A DNA stretch of 57,045 nucleotides from an uncultured Clostridia bacterium (GTDB lineage Bacteria > Bacillota > Clostridia > TANB77 > CAG-508): positions 1-57,045 of the forward strand of contig CAPXSA010000017.1 of assembly GCA_948735595.1 (NCBI GenBank), in the 5' to 3' direction. Positions 44,878 through 53,822 of this stretch are shown one piece after another. A program made the translations under genes and the position numbers. Under the pieces are notes generated by a model, which was given only the letters and a program-made list of their open reading frames with translations, did not search any database and had not been told where the DNA came from. Numbering within the stretch: the first letter of the stretch is position 1; every line of letters starts with the position of its first letter.

Positions 44878-46650
44878 ATGAAATTTCAATATTTAGCTGT
44901 TATTTTTGTAATCATCATGTTACCAATTATATTGGTTATGTCATTTTATGTGCAAACTCAAACAGATGTCATGAAAAGACAAGGTGAATACAGAACATAT
45001 TTAGGCGACGCAACACATGATGCTATAAAGGCGTTTCAAATTAATACTACTAATAGCTATTATTCTAGTGTTAGTGACTCTAAAATTAGAGATATTGAAG
45101 CTGCTGTAAATGCTTTTTATAATTCTTTGACAGCAAACTTAAATTATAATAAATCAGATTTACAAGCTTATGTTCCAGCAATTGTATTTACTCTATATGA
45201 TGGATATTATATTTATGGAAAAAGATACAATGTATATGAGGAACCGACTATTAATGAGTCTGGAGAATTAACCAATATGACGATTAATACAGATACAGAA
45301 GATATTACAGAGCCAGATTTATATGAATATGGTTTAAAGCCTTTTGTATATTATTCTTGTCAATATTACAAAGATACTAGAAATAATTTTATAGTGAATT
45401 ATACATTAGATAATTTTATTAGTATTTATGGAACCATTAACGGAAAATATGAAAATGTATCAGGTCATTTAATCCAAATTGATCCAAACCAAGAGTTTGA
45501 TGGAAATTATAAAGGAATTAGACTAGATGAAAATGAAAGGGAAGATTTAAGAGAATATTTAATGTTCTCTAGTCCAAATGAGACATTTAGTGACGGAGAC
45601 TATCAGTATGTAGTACATCAAAATCAGAAAGTATATATCAACGGAAATGTTCCTGAGGAAGATGAAAATAGATATTTTTGGTATGACCAAGGAGTAGCAC
45701 ATTCTATTCAAGGTGTTACAACAAGAGTAGCTATTAAGAAAACTATAGATGAAGTAAATAGCAGTTATGAGTATTATAAAGAAGCCTACGAATTTAGTAA
45801 ATGGATTTATGAAAACTTAAGGGACATAAAACAAGAAAATATTCGTACAGTAGTAAGGAAAGCAGATGGGAAGATTGAAGTGACAACTGGTGGAGAAAAT
45901 TTGGAATTCGATGCAGGAGATGAAAAGATTTTTGATATTTCGAAAGATCCAGAAAATCCAGCATCTACTTTTAATCAACATAGAATTGCAGTCATAAAAA
46001 ATGCAATTGAAACCAATTTAGTAGCAGCAATTAATAGCTATAACAGTAATGCAAGTTCCTTTTCGTATGCATTACCACAACTAAGAGAAGAAGACTGGGA
46101 AAAAGTGGTTAATAATGTATGCATGATTTCTTTCATGCAAGGCATGCCAATTGGTACAAAATATTTTAATGATTATGTAGTTATTCCAAATGACAAAAAT
46201 AATGAATTTGTAGATAATGATGCTCTTTATTTGCTTACTAATGATGGAAAATACCATTTAGCAAATTGCCCTTATTTAGTAGAAGATCTTGATAATCAAA
46301 ATAGTATTGTAGGTGGCTATATTAATACTGCTTTTCAAAGACAAACTGTAGAACAGACGAAAATAGTAGATGAAGAAACAGGAGAGGAAAAGAAAATAAC
46401 TTATTATTATTATCGTCATGTATATGATGATGATCCAGATCCTGACCATGAACATTATACATCGTATACACCTTGTTATCAATGTTTAGTGAATTCAAGT
46501 GGCAGATACGATTTAGATGATGACATTATTTATAATACTACTGGAAGAATTACGAGAGAAGAAAAGAGTTATGATATTAGTATTTTAAGAAAAGAATATT
46601 TTACAATTTTTGGAAGAGAAAAGAACAACTTATATAAAACAAATCGATAA
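44878..46650 (+). CDS. Large TadG-like extracytoplasmic protein
   Basis: 590 residues. One N-terminal helix (about 5-24, LAVIFVIIMLPIILVMSFY) anchors a large soluble part. The stretch after it (RQGEYRTYLGDATHDAIKAF) looks like the helical region of TadG. It is rich in Tyr and Asn. The C-terminal quarter has Cys in HLANCPYL and in YTPCYQC, possibly disulfide or metal bound. It closes the cluster of pilin-like genes; role as a tip or adhesive subunit is inferred. Confidence 0.6.
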   Translation: MKFQYLAVIFVIIMLPIILVMSFYVQTQTDVMKRQGEYRTYLGDATHDAIKAFQINTTNSYYSSVSDSKIRDIEAAVNAFYNSLTANLNYNKSDLQAYVPAIVFTLYDGYYIYGKRYNVYEEPTINESGELTNMTINTDTEDITEPDLYEYGLKPFVYYSCQYYKDTRNNFIVNYTLDNFISIYGTINGKYENVSGHLIQIDPNQEFDGNYKGIRLDENEREDLREYLMFSSPNETFSDGDYQYVVHQNQKVYINGNVPEEDENRYFWYDQGVAHSIQGVTTRVAIKKTIDEVNSSYEYYKEAYEFSKWIYENLRDIKQENIRTVVRKADGKIEVTTGGENLEFDAGDEKIFDISKDPENPASTFNQHRIAVIKNAIETNLVAAINSYNSNASSFSYALPQLREEDWEKVVNNVCMISFMQGMPIGTKYFNDYVVIPNDKNNEFVDNDALYLLTNDGKYHLANCPYLVEDLDNQNSIVGGYINTAFQRQTVEQTKIVDEETGEEKKITYYYYRHVYDDDPDPDHEHYTSYTPCYQCLVNSSGRYDLDDDIIYNTTGRITREEKSYDISILRKEYFTIFGREKNNLYKTNR

Positions 46651-46740
46651 TGTTTAAAAAACAAAAATATGGTTATCCTAAATAAAAAGCGATATTCTAA
46701 ATGCTAAAAGTATTAAGCGTTTGCAAAAAAGGAGAACCAT

Positions 46741-47968
46741 ATGAAAATTGTTAAAAAAGTTGCCATTATTCTTTTACTACTTGTTATTTATACTTACGTT
46801 TGTTATATTTCGTTCTTACCCAGTAATTACATTATTATGCAAGGTGAGAACTTGAAAATTAATACTTTATTTGGAACCACTTTAATTCCAAAAGAAAGTA
46901 ACAATCTTCAAACAATACAGACAGTAAGTAATTTGAATTACTCTAAAGTAGAACAAGTAGGCAAGATAGATTTTAGTTTAAGCTTATTTCATTTATTTAA
47001 AATAAAAGATGTAAGTGTGAATGTAATTCCAAAGACAAGTGTTGTTCCTATAGGAAAAGCAATCGGTATGAAGTTATATACAGATGGTGTTTTAGTAGTA
47101 GGAATGTCAGAAATAGAAGGAAAAAGACCTTATGAGAACACAGGCATTCAAGAAGGAGACAGAATTATTCAAATCAATGAAAATGACATTCGGAAGTACC
47201 GCGGACTTAATGAAAGAAGTGAATGCTAGCAAGGGAAGTAGAATTAATATTAAATACGTTCGTGAAGAAGAAACTATTGAAGCAAGTATGAAACCAGTGA
47301 AGAGTGGAGAAGAAGGATATAAGTTAGGACTTTGGGTAAGAGATGCTGCAGCAGGAGTAGGTACTTTAACTTTCTATGAACCAGATACCAAAATGTTTGC
47401 CACTTTAGGACATGGCATTTTAGATGTAGATACATCAGACTTAATTAAAATTGCAAATGGTGAACTAGTGACTACTAATATTTTAAATATTCAAAAAGGA
47501 GAAAAGGGAAAGCCAGGAGAAATAAGGGGGACGATTGAATCAGGTTATACCTTAGGAAGAATTAGCAAAAATACAGCTTTTGGAGTTTACGGAATATTAG
47601 ATACACCTTCCTATCTTTCTATTTCAGCAAAAGACGCCATAGAAGTAGCATCTAGAGAGGAAATTAAAACAGGACCAGCGCAAATTATTTGTGAATTAGA
47701 AAATGGTAAAACACAGTATTTTGATATAGAAATTCAAAAGATTTTTATAGGCAATAATGAAGATAACAAAAGTATGTTGTTAAAAGTAACAGACGAAACG
47801 CTTTTAGAAAAGACAGGTGGAATTATTCAAGGAATGAGTGGAGCACCGATTGTGCAAGATGGAAAATTTGTAGGAGCAGTAACTCATGTATTAGTCAATG
47901 ACCCTAGTCAAGGGTATGGAGTTTTTGCAGATATTATGTTAAAGCAAATGAGGCAAGTAAATGAATAA
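46741..47968 (+). CDS. spoIVB: Stage IV sporulation protein B, read through a +1 shift at CGG
   Basis: Two overlapping frames (46741-47229 and to 47968) join at CGG 47191 to about 408 residues, the normal SpoIVB length. A membrane helix (about 4-24), a PDZ domain (about 100-180, spanning the shift at Gly151), and the S55 serine protease follow: LGHGILDVDT with His224 and GMSGAP with Ser366, then GAVTHVLVNDP. SpoIVB is secreted from the forespore and activates the pro-sigma-K protease SpoIVFB. The shift occurs before the whole catalytic domain, so the short product would be inactive. Confidence 0.9.
47191..47194 (+). other. +1 frameshift site CGGA (site 4)
   Basis: Zero frame: ATT CGG AAG. 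Skipping C gives ATT GGA AGT ACC GCG GAC, rebuilding the PDZ domain. The zero frame ends 12 codons downstream at TAG. Confidence 0.85.
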
Positions 47969-47991
47969 AAAGAAGTAGAGGGGAACTTACT

Positions 47992-49125
47992 ATGAGAAAT
48001 AATAAGAAGATGATTATTTTAATTACAGTTTTATCAGTAGTTGTGATAGGAGTATTAGCAGTTTTATTAGTTGTTATGCTAAATGGCAAGAAACAACCAA
48101 CAGGTAATCAAAATATAGAAAATAATGTGGAACAAAATACGGAAGAGCCAGTAAATGAAGTACAAAATACTGTAATAAATGAAGCAACTGGTAATTTGAT
48201 TTTGGTAGACCCTAATATTAATCCTTCAGGAACAACGACAACAGAGCCAACAGAGAGTTTCGTTTCACGCTATTATTATAACCAATTAGATGAAACAGCC
48301 AAAACCATTTATACAGAATTAAAAAACAACAAATCTAAATTTATTTCAGGAAATTATAGTGTAGATTATGGAACAAAATTTAATACTTTATTAAATACAG
48401 AAGGAGGACAAGATAAGTTAACAGAAGCCTTCCAAGCAGCGTGGGATGCATTTACTTATGATAATATAGATTTGTTCTATATTGATGTTACAAAAGTGAG
48501 TATTAATATCCAATATGAAAGCCTTGGTGGAATTAGAACTTATAAAGTATCTATAGGACCAAGAAATGAGGGAAGCTATTATTTAGATACTTTTCAAACA
48601 CAAGAACAAGTGGAAAAGGCAAAGTCTTACTTAGAAGATGTAAGAAAACAAATGGCAGAACAGATTGGAACAGATGGTATTTATCGTAAATTAGGAAAAG
48701 TGCATAATTGGTTAGTAGAAACAGTAAGCTATGGTGGTACTTCAAAAAATCAACATACCATATATGGAGCATTAGCTGATAACAAAGCAGTATGTGAAGG
48801 CTATGCTAGAGCATTCAAATATTTAATGGATGCATCAGGAATTCCATGTGTTCTTGTTTCGGGAACAGCAACTAATTCACAAGGAGAAGAAGAAAACCAT
48901 GCTTGGAACTATGTACAAATTAATGAAAATTGGTATGCTGTTGATGTGACTTGGGATGACCCTATTATAACTGGAGAAGGGGAATTGCCACAAGAATTAA
49001 GATATAAATACTTCTTAAAAGGAGAAGCAGAATTTAAAGCCAACCATAAAGAAGATGGAAGAATATCGGAGAATGGAAAGCAATTTAAGTTTCCAACTTT
49101 ATCAGAACAAAATTATAGACCGTAA
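47992..49125 (+). CDS. Membrane-anchored transglutaminase-like protein
   Basis: 377 residues. One N-terminal helix (about 7-31), a polar Asn/Glu-rich linker (about 35-85), then a helical domain and a transglutaminase-like fold. The triad is Cys268 (AVCEGYAR), His303 (ENHAWNYV) and Asp318 (YAVDVTWDDP). Such proteins act as cysteine proteases or cross-linking enzymes at the cell surface or during spore formation. It lies 23 bases after spoIVB and ends in a strong terminator. Confidence 0.85.
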   Translation: MRNNKKMIILITVLSVVVIGVLAVLLVVMLNGKKQPTGNQNIENNVEQNTEEPVNEVQNTVINEATGNLILVDPNINPSGTTTTEPTESFVSRYYYNQLDETAKTIYTELKNNKSKFISGNYSVDYGTKFNTLLNTEGGQDKLTEAFQAAWDAFTYDNIDLFYIDVTKVSINIQYESLGGIRTYKVSIGPRNEGSYYLDTFQTQEQVEKAKSYLEDVRKQMAEQIGTDGIYRKLGKVHNWLVETVSYGGTSKNQHTIYGALADNKAVCEGYARAFKYLMDASGIPCVLVSGTATNSQGEEENHAWNYVQINENWYAVDVTWDDPIITGEGELPQELRYKYFLKGEAEFKANHKEDGRISENGKQFKFPTLSEQNYRP

Positions 49126-49126
49126 T

Positions 49127-49171
49127 AAAAATAGAACTTTGTAAACAATAAGTTTACAAAGTTCTATTTTT
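49127..49171. terminator. Shared terminator of the transglutaminase gene and murC
   Basis: A 20-base stem (AAAAATAGAACTTTGTAAAC and its exact complement) with a five-base loop and a T-run; symmetrical for convergent genes. Confidence 0.95.
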
Positions 49172-49176
49172 ATGAA

Positions 49177-50565
49177 CTAATTTGGGTCTACTAATTTTGG
49201 TCCAATATTGGTAACAGTGCCTGCACCTAATGTTAGAACAATGTCACCTTCAATAGTACGTTCTTTTAGATATTTTATAATTTCGTCAAAATCAGAGATA
49301 CACATTGCCGTTTTGCCGTAAGACGCTATTTTTTGTACTAAATCTCTAGAAGAGATATTATAAGTATTGTCTTCTCTAGCAGCATAGATATCTGTTACAA
49401 TGATGTGGTCAAAATCAAGTAAGGCTTTGGCAAATTCATCTAATAAATTTTTTGTTCTACTATAGGTATGAGGTTGAAAAACAACCCATGATTTTCGGTA
49501 ACTTTTTTGCATTAAAGCTTTAGCTGTTGCATTAATTTCAGTTGGATGATGACCATAATCATCATAAACGCTAACCCCTTTATTAAAAGAGCCAACATAT
49601 TCAAAACGCCTGTGAGCACCAGTGTATTTTGCTAAGCCATTTTTGATATCTTCCTTTTCAATGCCATATTCATGACAAACTGCAATGCAAGATAAAGCAT
49701 TTAATACATTGTGTTTACCGGGAACAGATAAACGAATCGTTTTATAAAAAGTATTATTGTAATAAACATCAAAAGTAGGGAAGCCATTCTTGTCAAAAGT
49801 AATGTTTCTAGCAAAGAAGTTGGCAGTTTCATTTTCGATACCAAAGGTAATAGTTTTAGCTTTAGTATTTTTAGCAACAGTCCTACAATAAATATCATCC
49901 CAATTAACAACTAATAAGCCATCTTCAGGTAATAAAGTAACATATTTACTGAAAGAACGAACGATATTTTCAATAGAACCAAAATAGTCTAAATGGTCGT
50001 TATCAATATTTAAAATAATTTCTGTTTTAGGAAATAACTTTAAATAGCTTTCTACATATTCACAAGCTTCAATAATAAAATATTCGCTACTGCCAACTCT
50101 GTAATTTCCATCAAGAGGTTTTAAGAAAGCACCTACTTGAATAGAAGGGTCTTTCATAGCTTCTAAAAAGCAAACAGATACCATAGAGGTTGTAGTAGTT
50201 TTGCCATGGGTACCAGAAACACAAATTGTATTTTGAAAAGCTTTTGTAATTTTTCCTAAAAAAGTTCCTCTTTCAATAGTAGGAATGTTTAATTCATGTG
50301 CTTTTTCCAGTTCAACATCATCCTTGCGGACAGCAGCACTATAAACAACAACATCTGCTTTTGCAACATCATCTAAATTATGGCCTATTGTTACAGGTAT
50401 GCCAGTAGCTATTAATTTTTCTGTAACTTCTGAACTAGAAGTATCCGAACCTGTTACATGGAATCCCCAGAATTTTAAAATCTCAGCAATTCCACTCATA
50501 CTAATGCCACCGATTCCTATCATATGTACATTTTTATATTGTTTTAGTTCTTCTATATTTGCCAA
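49177..50565 (-). CDS. murC: UDP-N-acetylmuramate-L-alanine ligase
   Basis: 462 residues. MurC adds L-Ala to UDP-MurNAc, the first step of the peptidoglycan stem. The N-terminal Rossmann motif is HMIGIGGISMSGIAEIL, the ATP site is SGTHGKTTTTSM, central-domain ENxxDHxD-like residues appear as NIDNDHLDYFG, and the C-terminal domain has YDDYGHHPTEI. Transcribed alone, divergent from spoVG. Confidence 0.97.
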   Translation of the reverse strand: MANIEELKQYKNVHMIGIGGISMSGIAEILKFWGFHVTGSDTSSSEVTEKLIATGIPVTIGHNLDDVAKADVVVYSAAVRKDDVELEKAHELNIPTIERGTFLGKITKAFQNTICVSGTHGKTTTTSMVSVCFLEAMKDPSIQVGAFLKPLDGNYRVGSSEYFIIEACEYVESYLKLFPKTEIILNIDNDHLDYFGSIENIVRSFSKYVTLLPEDGLLVVNWDDIYCRTVAKNTKAKTITFGIENETANFFARNITFDKNGFPTFDVYYNNTFYKTIRLSVPGKHNVLNALSCIAVCHEYGIEKEDIKNGLAKYTGAHRRFEYVGSFNKGVSVYDDYGHHPTEINATAKALMQKSYRKSWVVFQPHTYSRTKNLLDEFAKALLDFDHIIVTDIYAAREDNTYNISSRDLVQKIASYGKTAMCISDFDEIIKYLKERTIEGDIVLTLGAGTVTNIGPKLVDPN

Positions 50566-50843
50566 AGAATAACACCCCTTTAATTAAACGTTAATTCGCA
50601 AGCCTAATTATATACTTTAAGTCAGTTTTTTTCAAGACACTTATGTAAAATAATCAGGATAATATAAAAAAGAATGAATAAAGAGAGAAAATAAGGTTAT
50701 AATATGATATGTAGCCAAGAAAAAAAGGTGAATATAAAAAAGTTAAAATAATTGTAAAATAAAGAAGGAAATTTTATATTTTTGGCGAATAATATAATTG
50801 TACATAAGAAATGTATAGAAAACTAGAAAGGATGGTACTTAAA

Positions 50844-51131
50844 ATGCAAATTACAGATGTACGTTTAAGAAAAGTAAATTCAGAAAACAGAATGAAAGCT
50901 GTTGCTTCTGTGACATTTGATAACGAATTTGTTGTTCATGACATTAAAGTTATTGAAAGTCAAAATGGATTGTTTATCGCTATGCCAAGCAGAAAAACTC
51001 CAAACGGAGAATTCAAGGATATAGCTCATCCAATTAATGCTGATACTAGAGAGAAGATTCAAAAAGCTATATTAGAAGCTTATGAAGCTCCTGAGACTGA
51101 AGAAACTACAGATACAGAATCAGCAGAATAA
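50844..51131 (+). CDS. spoVG: Sporulation protein SpoVG (RNA-binding regulator)
   Basis: 95 residues from the ATG at 50844 (Shine-Dalgarno AAAGGATGG); the upstream ATG at 50811 overlaps the leader. MQITDVRLRKV..NRMKAVASVTFDNEFVVHDIKVIE..NGLFIAMPSRKT is highly typical. SpoVG binds RNA and DNA and regulates cell division, sporulation and virulence genes. The upstream 245-base gap to murC is AT-rich, and I could not fix its promoter. Confidence 0.97.
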   Translation: MQITDVRLRKVNSENRMKAVASVTFDNEFVVHDIKVIESQNGLFIAMPSRKTPNGEFKDIAHPINADTREKIQKAILEAYEAPETEETTDTESAE

Positions 51132-51140
51132 TAAATTAAG

Positions 51141-51172
51141 AAAAACACCGTTCCTGTGGGAACGGTGTTTTT
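51141..51172 (+). terminator. Terminator of spoVG
   Basis: AAAAACACCGTTCC pairs with GGAACGGTGTTTTT, a textbook hairpin and T-run. Confidence 0.97.
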
Positions 51173-51219
51173 GCATTCGATGAGTTTGAGAATATCAAAC
51201 TCATTAGAAGAAGTGTGTT

Positions 51220-51615
51220 TTAAGCAATGGTTAATGCTTCCAAAAGGTGATAACTTGCCTCATCGAGAGGCGTAATGTGAATGAGTAAATTTTTGCCCTT
51301 TAAGGACAATTTGATGTGACAGTTCAGGCAGTTCTTCGCGAAGTTGTATGTGGTAATAGCGTGCTCGATTTCCTTACTCGATATTTTGGATCCATCTGGC
51401 TCCAAGGAGAGCGCTTGAATAGCAGGATCCGTAGGCAGAGCAAGAACAAGGCCTTTGTGGTGACCACTGACGTCGTGAGACAACCGGATGGTGCCACACC
51501 AGTACATCATGGAAACATTGCGGATCTCCTCAGGCGATGTTCCCAAAAAGGAGATCATTTCCTTTAGTTTCCGTGTGACGGACTCTAAAGGGATTGCGTG
51601 TTTGAAAGTCTTCAA
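51220..51615 (-). CDS. GC-rich orphan protein B
   Basis: 131 residues beginning at a TTG (51615) after AGAGAGG. No signal, no membrane segment and no recognised domain; two Cys form a CLNCH motif. The base composition is distinctly richer in G and C than the flanking AT-rich DNA, as in orphan A at 22708. CGG occurs in frame at 51573 (followed by A) and 51486. A +1 shift at the first would stop the protein two codons later. Recently acquired DNA is the simplest explanation. Confidence 0.55.
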   Translation of the reverse strand: MKTFKHAIPLESVTRKLKEMISFLGTSPEEIRNVSMMYWCGTIRLSHDVSGHHKGLVLALPTDPAIQALSLEPDGSKISSKEIEHAITTYNFAKNCLNCHIKLSLKGKNLLIHITPLDEASYHLLEALTIA

Positions 51616-51727
51616 GTAAAAAACCTCTCTTCTAAAAATTACGACAAATAGTCGATTAGTTTATTATAGCATAAAAAGAAAGAAAAAGCAAATGAGAGAA
51701 AAAATAATAAAAAAGCATAGAAAATAG

Positions 51728-51756
51728 TTGACTTTGCGAAAAATACATTGTATAAT
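51728..51756 (+). promoter_or_regulatory. Promoter of the S10 ribosomal-protein operon
   Basis: TTGACT, an exact 17-base spacer and TATAAT: the strongest promoter in the window. Confidence 0.92.
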
Positions 51757-51762
51757 TATGCA

Positions 51763-52016
51763 GTATGTATTTGGCGATGAAGTAAGATGTGGCTACAAAC
51801 TTAGGATTTTTTCTGAGTTTGGAGGGAACTCTTATGGAGTATGTCGTGGCTTAGACCAAGGCGGTAAGTTACAAAATAAAAAGCACTTATCCCAAGTGAC
51901 ACATACAAAGCTTGGGCTTTTATATTGGTAATAAATGAAACACCAGAGTGCGTTATAACTTCCGACCAAAAAATGGACGAAAAAGTCCAGAAAGTATAGA
52001 AGGAGGGAATTTTTAA
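51763..52016 (+). promoter_or_regulatory. S10 operon leader with possible attenuator
   Basis: A 250-base untranslated leader. CACTT (51884) can pair with AAGTG (51894), while CCCAAG (51891) can pair with CTTGGG (51911), followed by CTTTT. The two hairpins are mutually exclusive, and the second looks like a terminator, so an attenuation switch is plausible. The 67-codon frame inside the leader has no ribosome site and is ignored. The Shine-Dalgarno of rpsJ (AGAAGGAGGG) closes the leader. Confidence 0.55.
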
Positions 52017-52349
52017 ATGGCAACAAAGAAAGAAACTACAGTAACAAGCGAAAAAATTAGAATAAGACTAAAAGCTTATGATTCAGTTGTTTTAGAACAG
52101 TCTGCTGAAAAAATAGTAGATACTGCTAAAAAGACAGGAGCTAAAGTATCAGGTCCTATTCCATTACCAACAGAAAAGGAGATAGTTACAATTTTACGTT
52201 CTCCACACAAACACAAAGATTCAAGAGAGCAATTTGAAATGAGAACACATAAAAGAGTAATTGACATTCTTTACCCAACACAAAAAACAGTTGATAACTT
52301 AATGAAAATTGATTTGCCAGCTGGTGTTGACATAGAGATTAAGTTGTAG
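52017..52349 (+). CDS. rpsJ: Ribosomal protein uS10
   Basis: 110 residues; KIRIRLKAYDS and VSGPIPLPTEK with REQFEMRTHKRVIDI are typical of S10 (NusE). It also takes part in transcription antitermination with NusB. An N-terminal extension of about nine residues precedes the conserved part. First gene of the S10 operon. Confidence 0.98.
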   Translation: MATKKETTVTSEKIRIRLKAYDSVVLEQSAEKIVDTAKKTGAKVSGPIPLPTEKEIVTILRSPHKHKDSREQFEMRTHKRVIDILYPTQKTVDNLMKIDLPAGVDIEIKL

Positions 52350-52350
52350 T

Positions 52351-52391
52351 TAAGTTAGCTGTGCGAAGCAAAGCAAGCTACAGATAACTTA
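52351..52391. repeat. Palindromic repeat, copy 4
   Basis: TAAGTTAGCTGTG and TACAGATAACTTA are arms around a CGAAGCAAAGCAAGC core; same family as the copies at 4224, 4288 and 6202. A further GCGAAGC-containing stretch follows to about 52430. It lies between rpsJ and rplC, inside the transcribed operon. Confidence 0.75.
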
Positions 52392-52551
52392 TGCGTAGCG
52401 AACTATGTGAGCGAAGCTGTGAAAGCAACTTGAACGAGATTGTAATCCTTAGAAAAAAACTTTGATAAGGATATATCTTAAAAGAAAACAAAAAAATCAA
52501 ACCAAGCTAACTAATAAGTAGTTAGCCAATAGTTAGGAGGAAACATAGACA

Positions 52552-53184
52552 ATGAGTAAAACATTAATCGGAAAAAAAGTTGGAATGACTCAAATCTTTG
52601 ATGAACAAGGAAAAGTAATTCCAGTAACAGCTATTGAAGCTGGTCCATGTACAGTAGTACAAGTAAAAACAGTTGAAACTGATGGATACAATGCTATTCA
52701 ATTAGGTTTCGGAGATGTAAAAGAACATAAAGTAATTAAACCTGTAAAAGGTCATTATACAAAAGTTAATTTAACACCTAAAAAACATTTAAGAGAATTT
52801 AGAGTTGATTCTACAGCAGAAGTAAAAGTTGGAGATGAATTAAAAGCTGATACTTTTGTAGCAGGAGATAAACTAGATATTCAAGGAACTTCAAAAGGAA
52901 AAGGATTCCAAGGTGTTATCAAACGTCATGGTCAATCAAGAGGACCTATGGGACATGGTTCTATGTATCACAGAAGACCAGGTTCAATGGGATCAACAAC
53001 TACACCAGGTAGAGTATTTAAAGGAAAGAGATTACCAGGACATATGGGACATGTAACAGTTACTATTCAAAACTTAGAAGTAGTAAGAGTAGATTTAGAC
53101 AAAAATGTAGTTTTAGTAAAAGGTAGTGTACCAGGAGCAAATGGAGCTATTTTAAAACTAAAAACAAGTGTAAAAAGTAAATAA
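52552..53184 (+). CDS. rplC: Ribosomal protein uL3
   Basis: 210 residues. MSKTLIGKKVGMTQIF starts the family, and the central GHGSMYHRRPGSMG loop, which reaches the peptidyl transferase centre, is present. A 202-base gap from rpsJ holds the palindromic repeat. Shine-Dalgarno TAGGAGG. Confidence 0.98.
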   Translation: MSKTLIGKKVGMTQIFDEQGKVIPVTAIEAGPCTVVQVKTVETDGYNAIQLGFGDVKEHKVIKPVKGHYTKVNLTPKKHLREFRVDSTAEVKVGDELKADTFVAGDKLDIQGTSKGKGFQGVIKRHGQSRGPMGHGSMYHRRPGSMGSTTTPGRVFKGKRLPGHMGHVTVTIQNLEVVRVDLDKNVVLVKGSVPGANGAILKLKTSVKSK

Positions 53185-53198
53185 GGAGGGAAAGACAA

Positions 53199-53822
53199 AT
53201 GCCTAAAGTAGATGTATACGATATAGAAGGTAAAAAAGTAAAGACAATCGAACTTAAAGAAGAAGTATTTGGTATTGAACCAAATGAAACAGTAGTACAT
53301 CATGTTTTAGTAAATTACTTAGCAAATCAAAGACAAGGTACACAAAGCACTAAAACAAGAAGCGAAGTATCTGGTGGTGGAAGAAAACCATGGAGACAAA
53401 AAGGTACAGGTCGTGCAAGACAAGGTAGTATCCGTGCACCACACTGGGTAGGTGGAGGTATTGCATTAGGACCAAAACCACGTTCATATAACTACACAGT
53501 AAATAAGAAAGAAAGACAATTAGCAATTAAATCATTATTAAGTTCTAAAGTATTAGAGAAAGAATTAGTTGTTGTAGAAAAATTACCATTAAAAGAAATT
53601 AAAACAAAGGAAATGGCAAGAGTTCTAAATAACTTAAAAGTAGAAGGAAAAGCAGTTATTCTTTTAGCAGAAAAAGATGAAATCGTTCAAAAATCAGCAA
53701 GAAACATTGAAGGAGTTAAAACACTTCAAGTTGGAACTATCAATGTATATGATTTATTAAAACATAAAAATCTTGTAGTAACAGAAGACACTGTTAAAAA
53801 ATTAGAGGAGGTGTATGCATAA
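53199..53822 (+). CDS. rplD: Ribosomal protein uL4
   Basis: 207 residues. The long internal loop RQGTQSTKTRSEVSGGGRKP WRQKGTGRARQGSIRAP lines the exit tunnel and is intact. In many bacteria L4 regulates its own operon by binding the leader. It ends one base into the rplW start (stop and start overlap). Confidence 0.98.
   Translation: MPKVDVYDIEGKKVKTIELKEEVFGIEPNETVVHHVLVNYLANQRQGTQSTKTRSEVSGGGRKPWRQKGTGRARQGSIRAPHWVGGGIALGPKPRSYNYTVNKKERQLAIKSLLSSKVLEKELVVVEKLPLKEIKTKEMARVLNNLKVEGKAVILLAEKDEIVQKSARNIEGVKTLQVGTINVYDLLKHKNLVVTEDTVKKLEEVYA

Noticed and set aside
6193..47194. The four frame breaks as plain sequencing errors or pseudogenes
   Set aside because: All four need the same correction, a C before GGA, and create the one codon otherwise absent from host genes. 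Random or homopolymer errors would not do this. A systematic base-calling error remains the main alternative and is listed as a refuting test.
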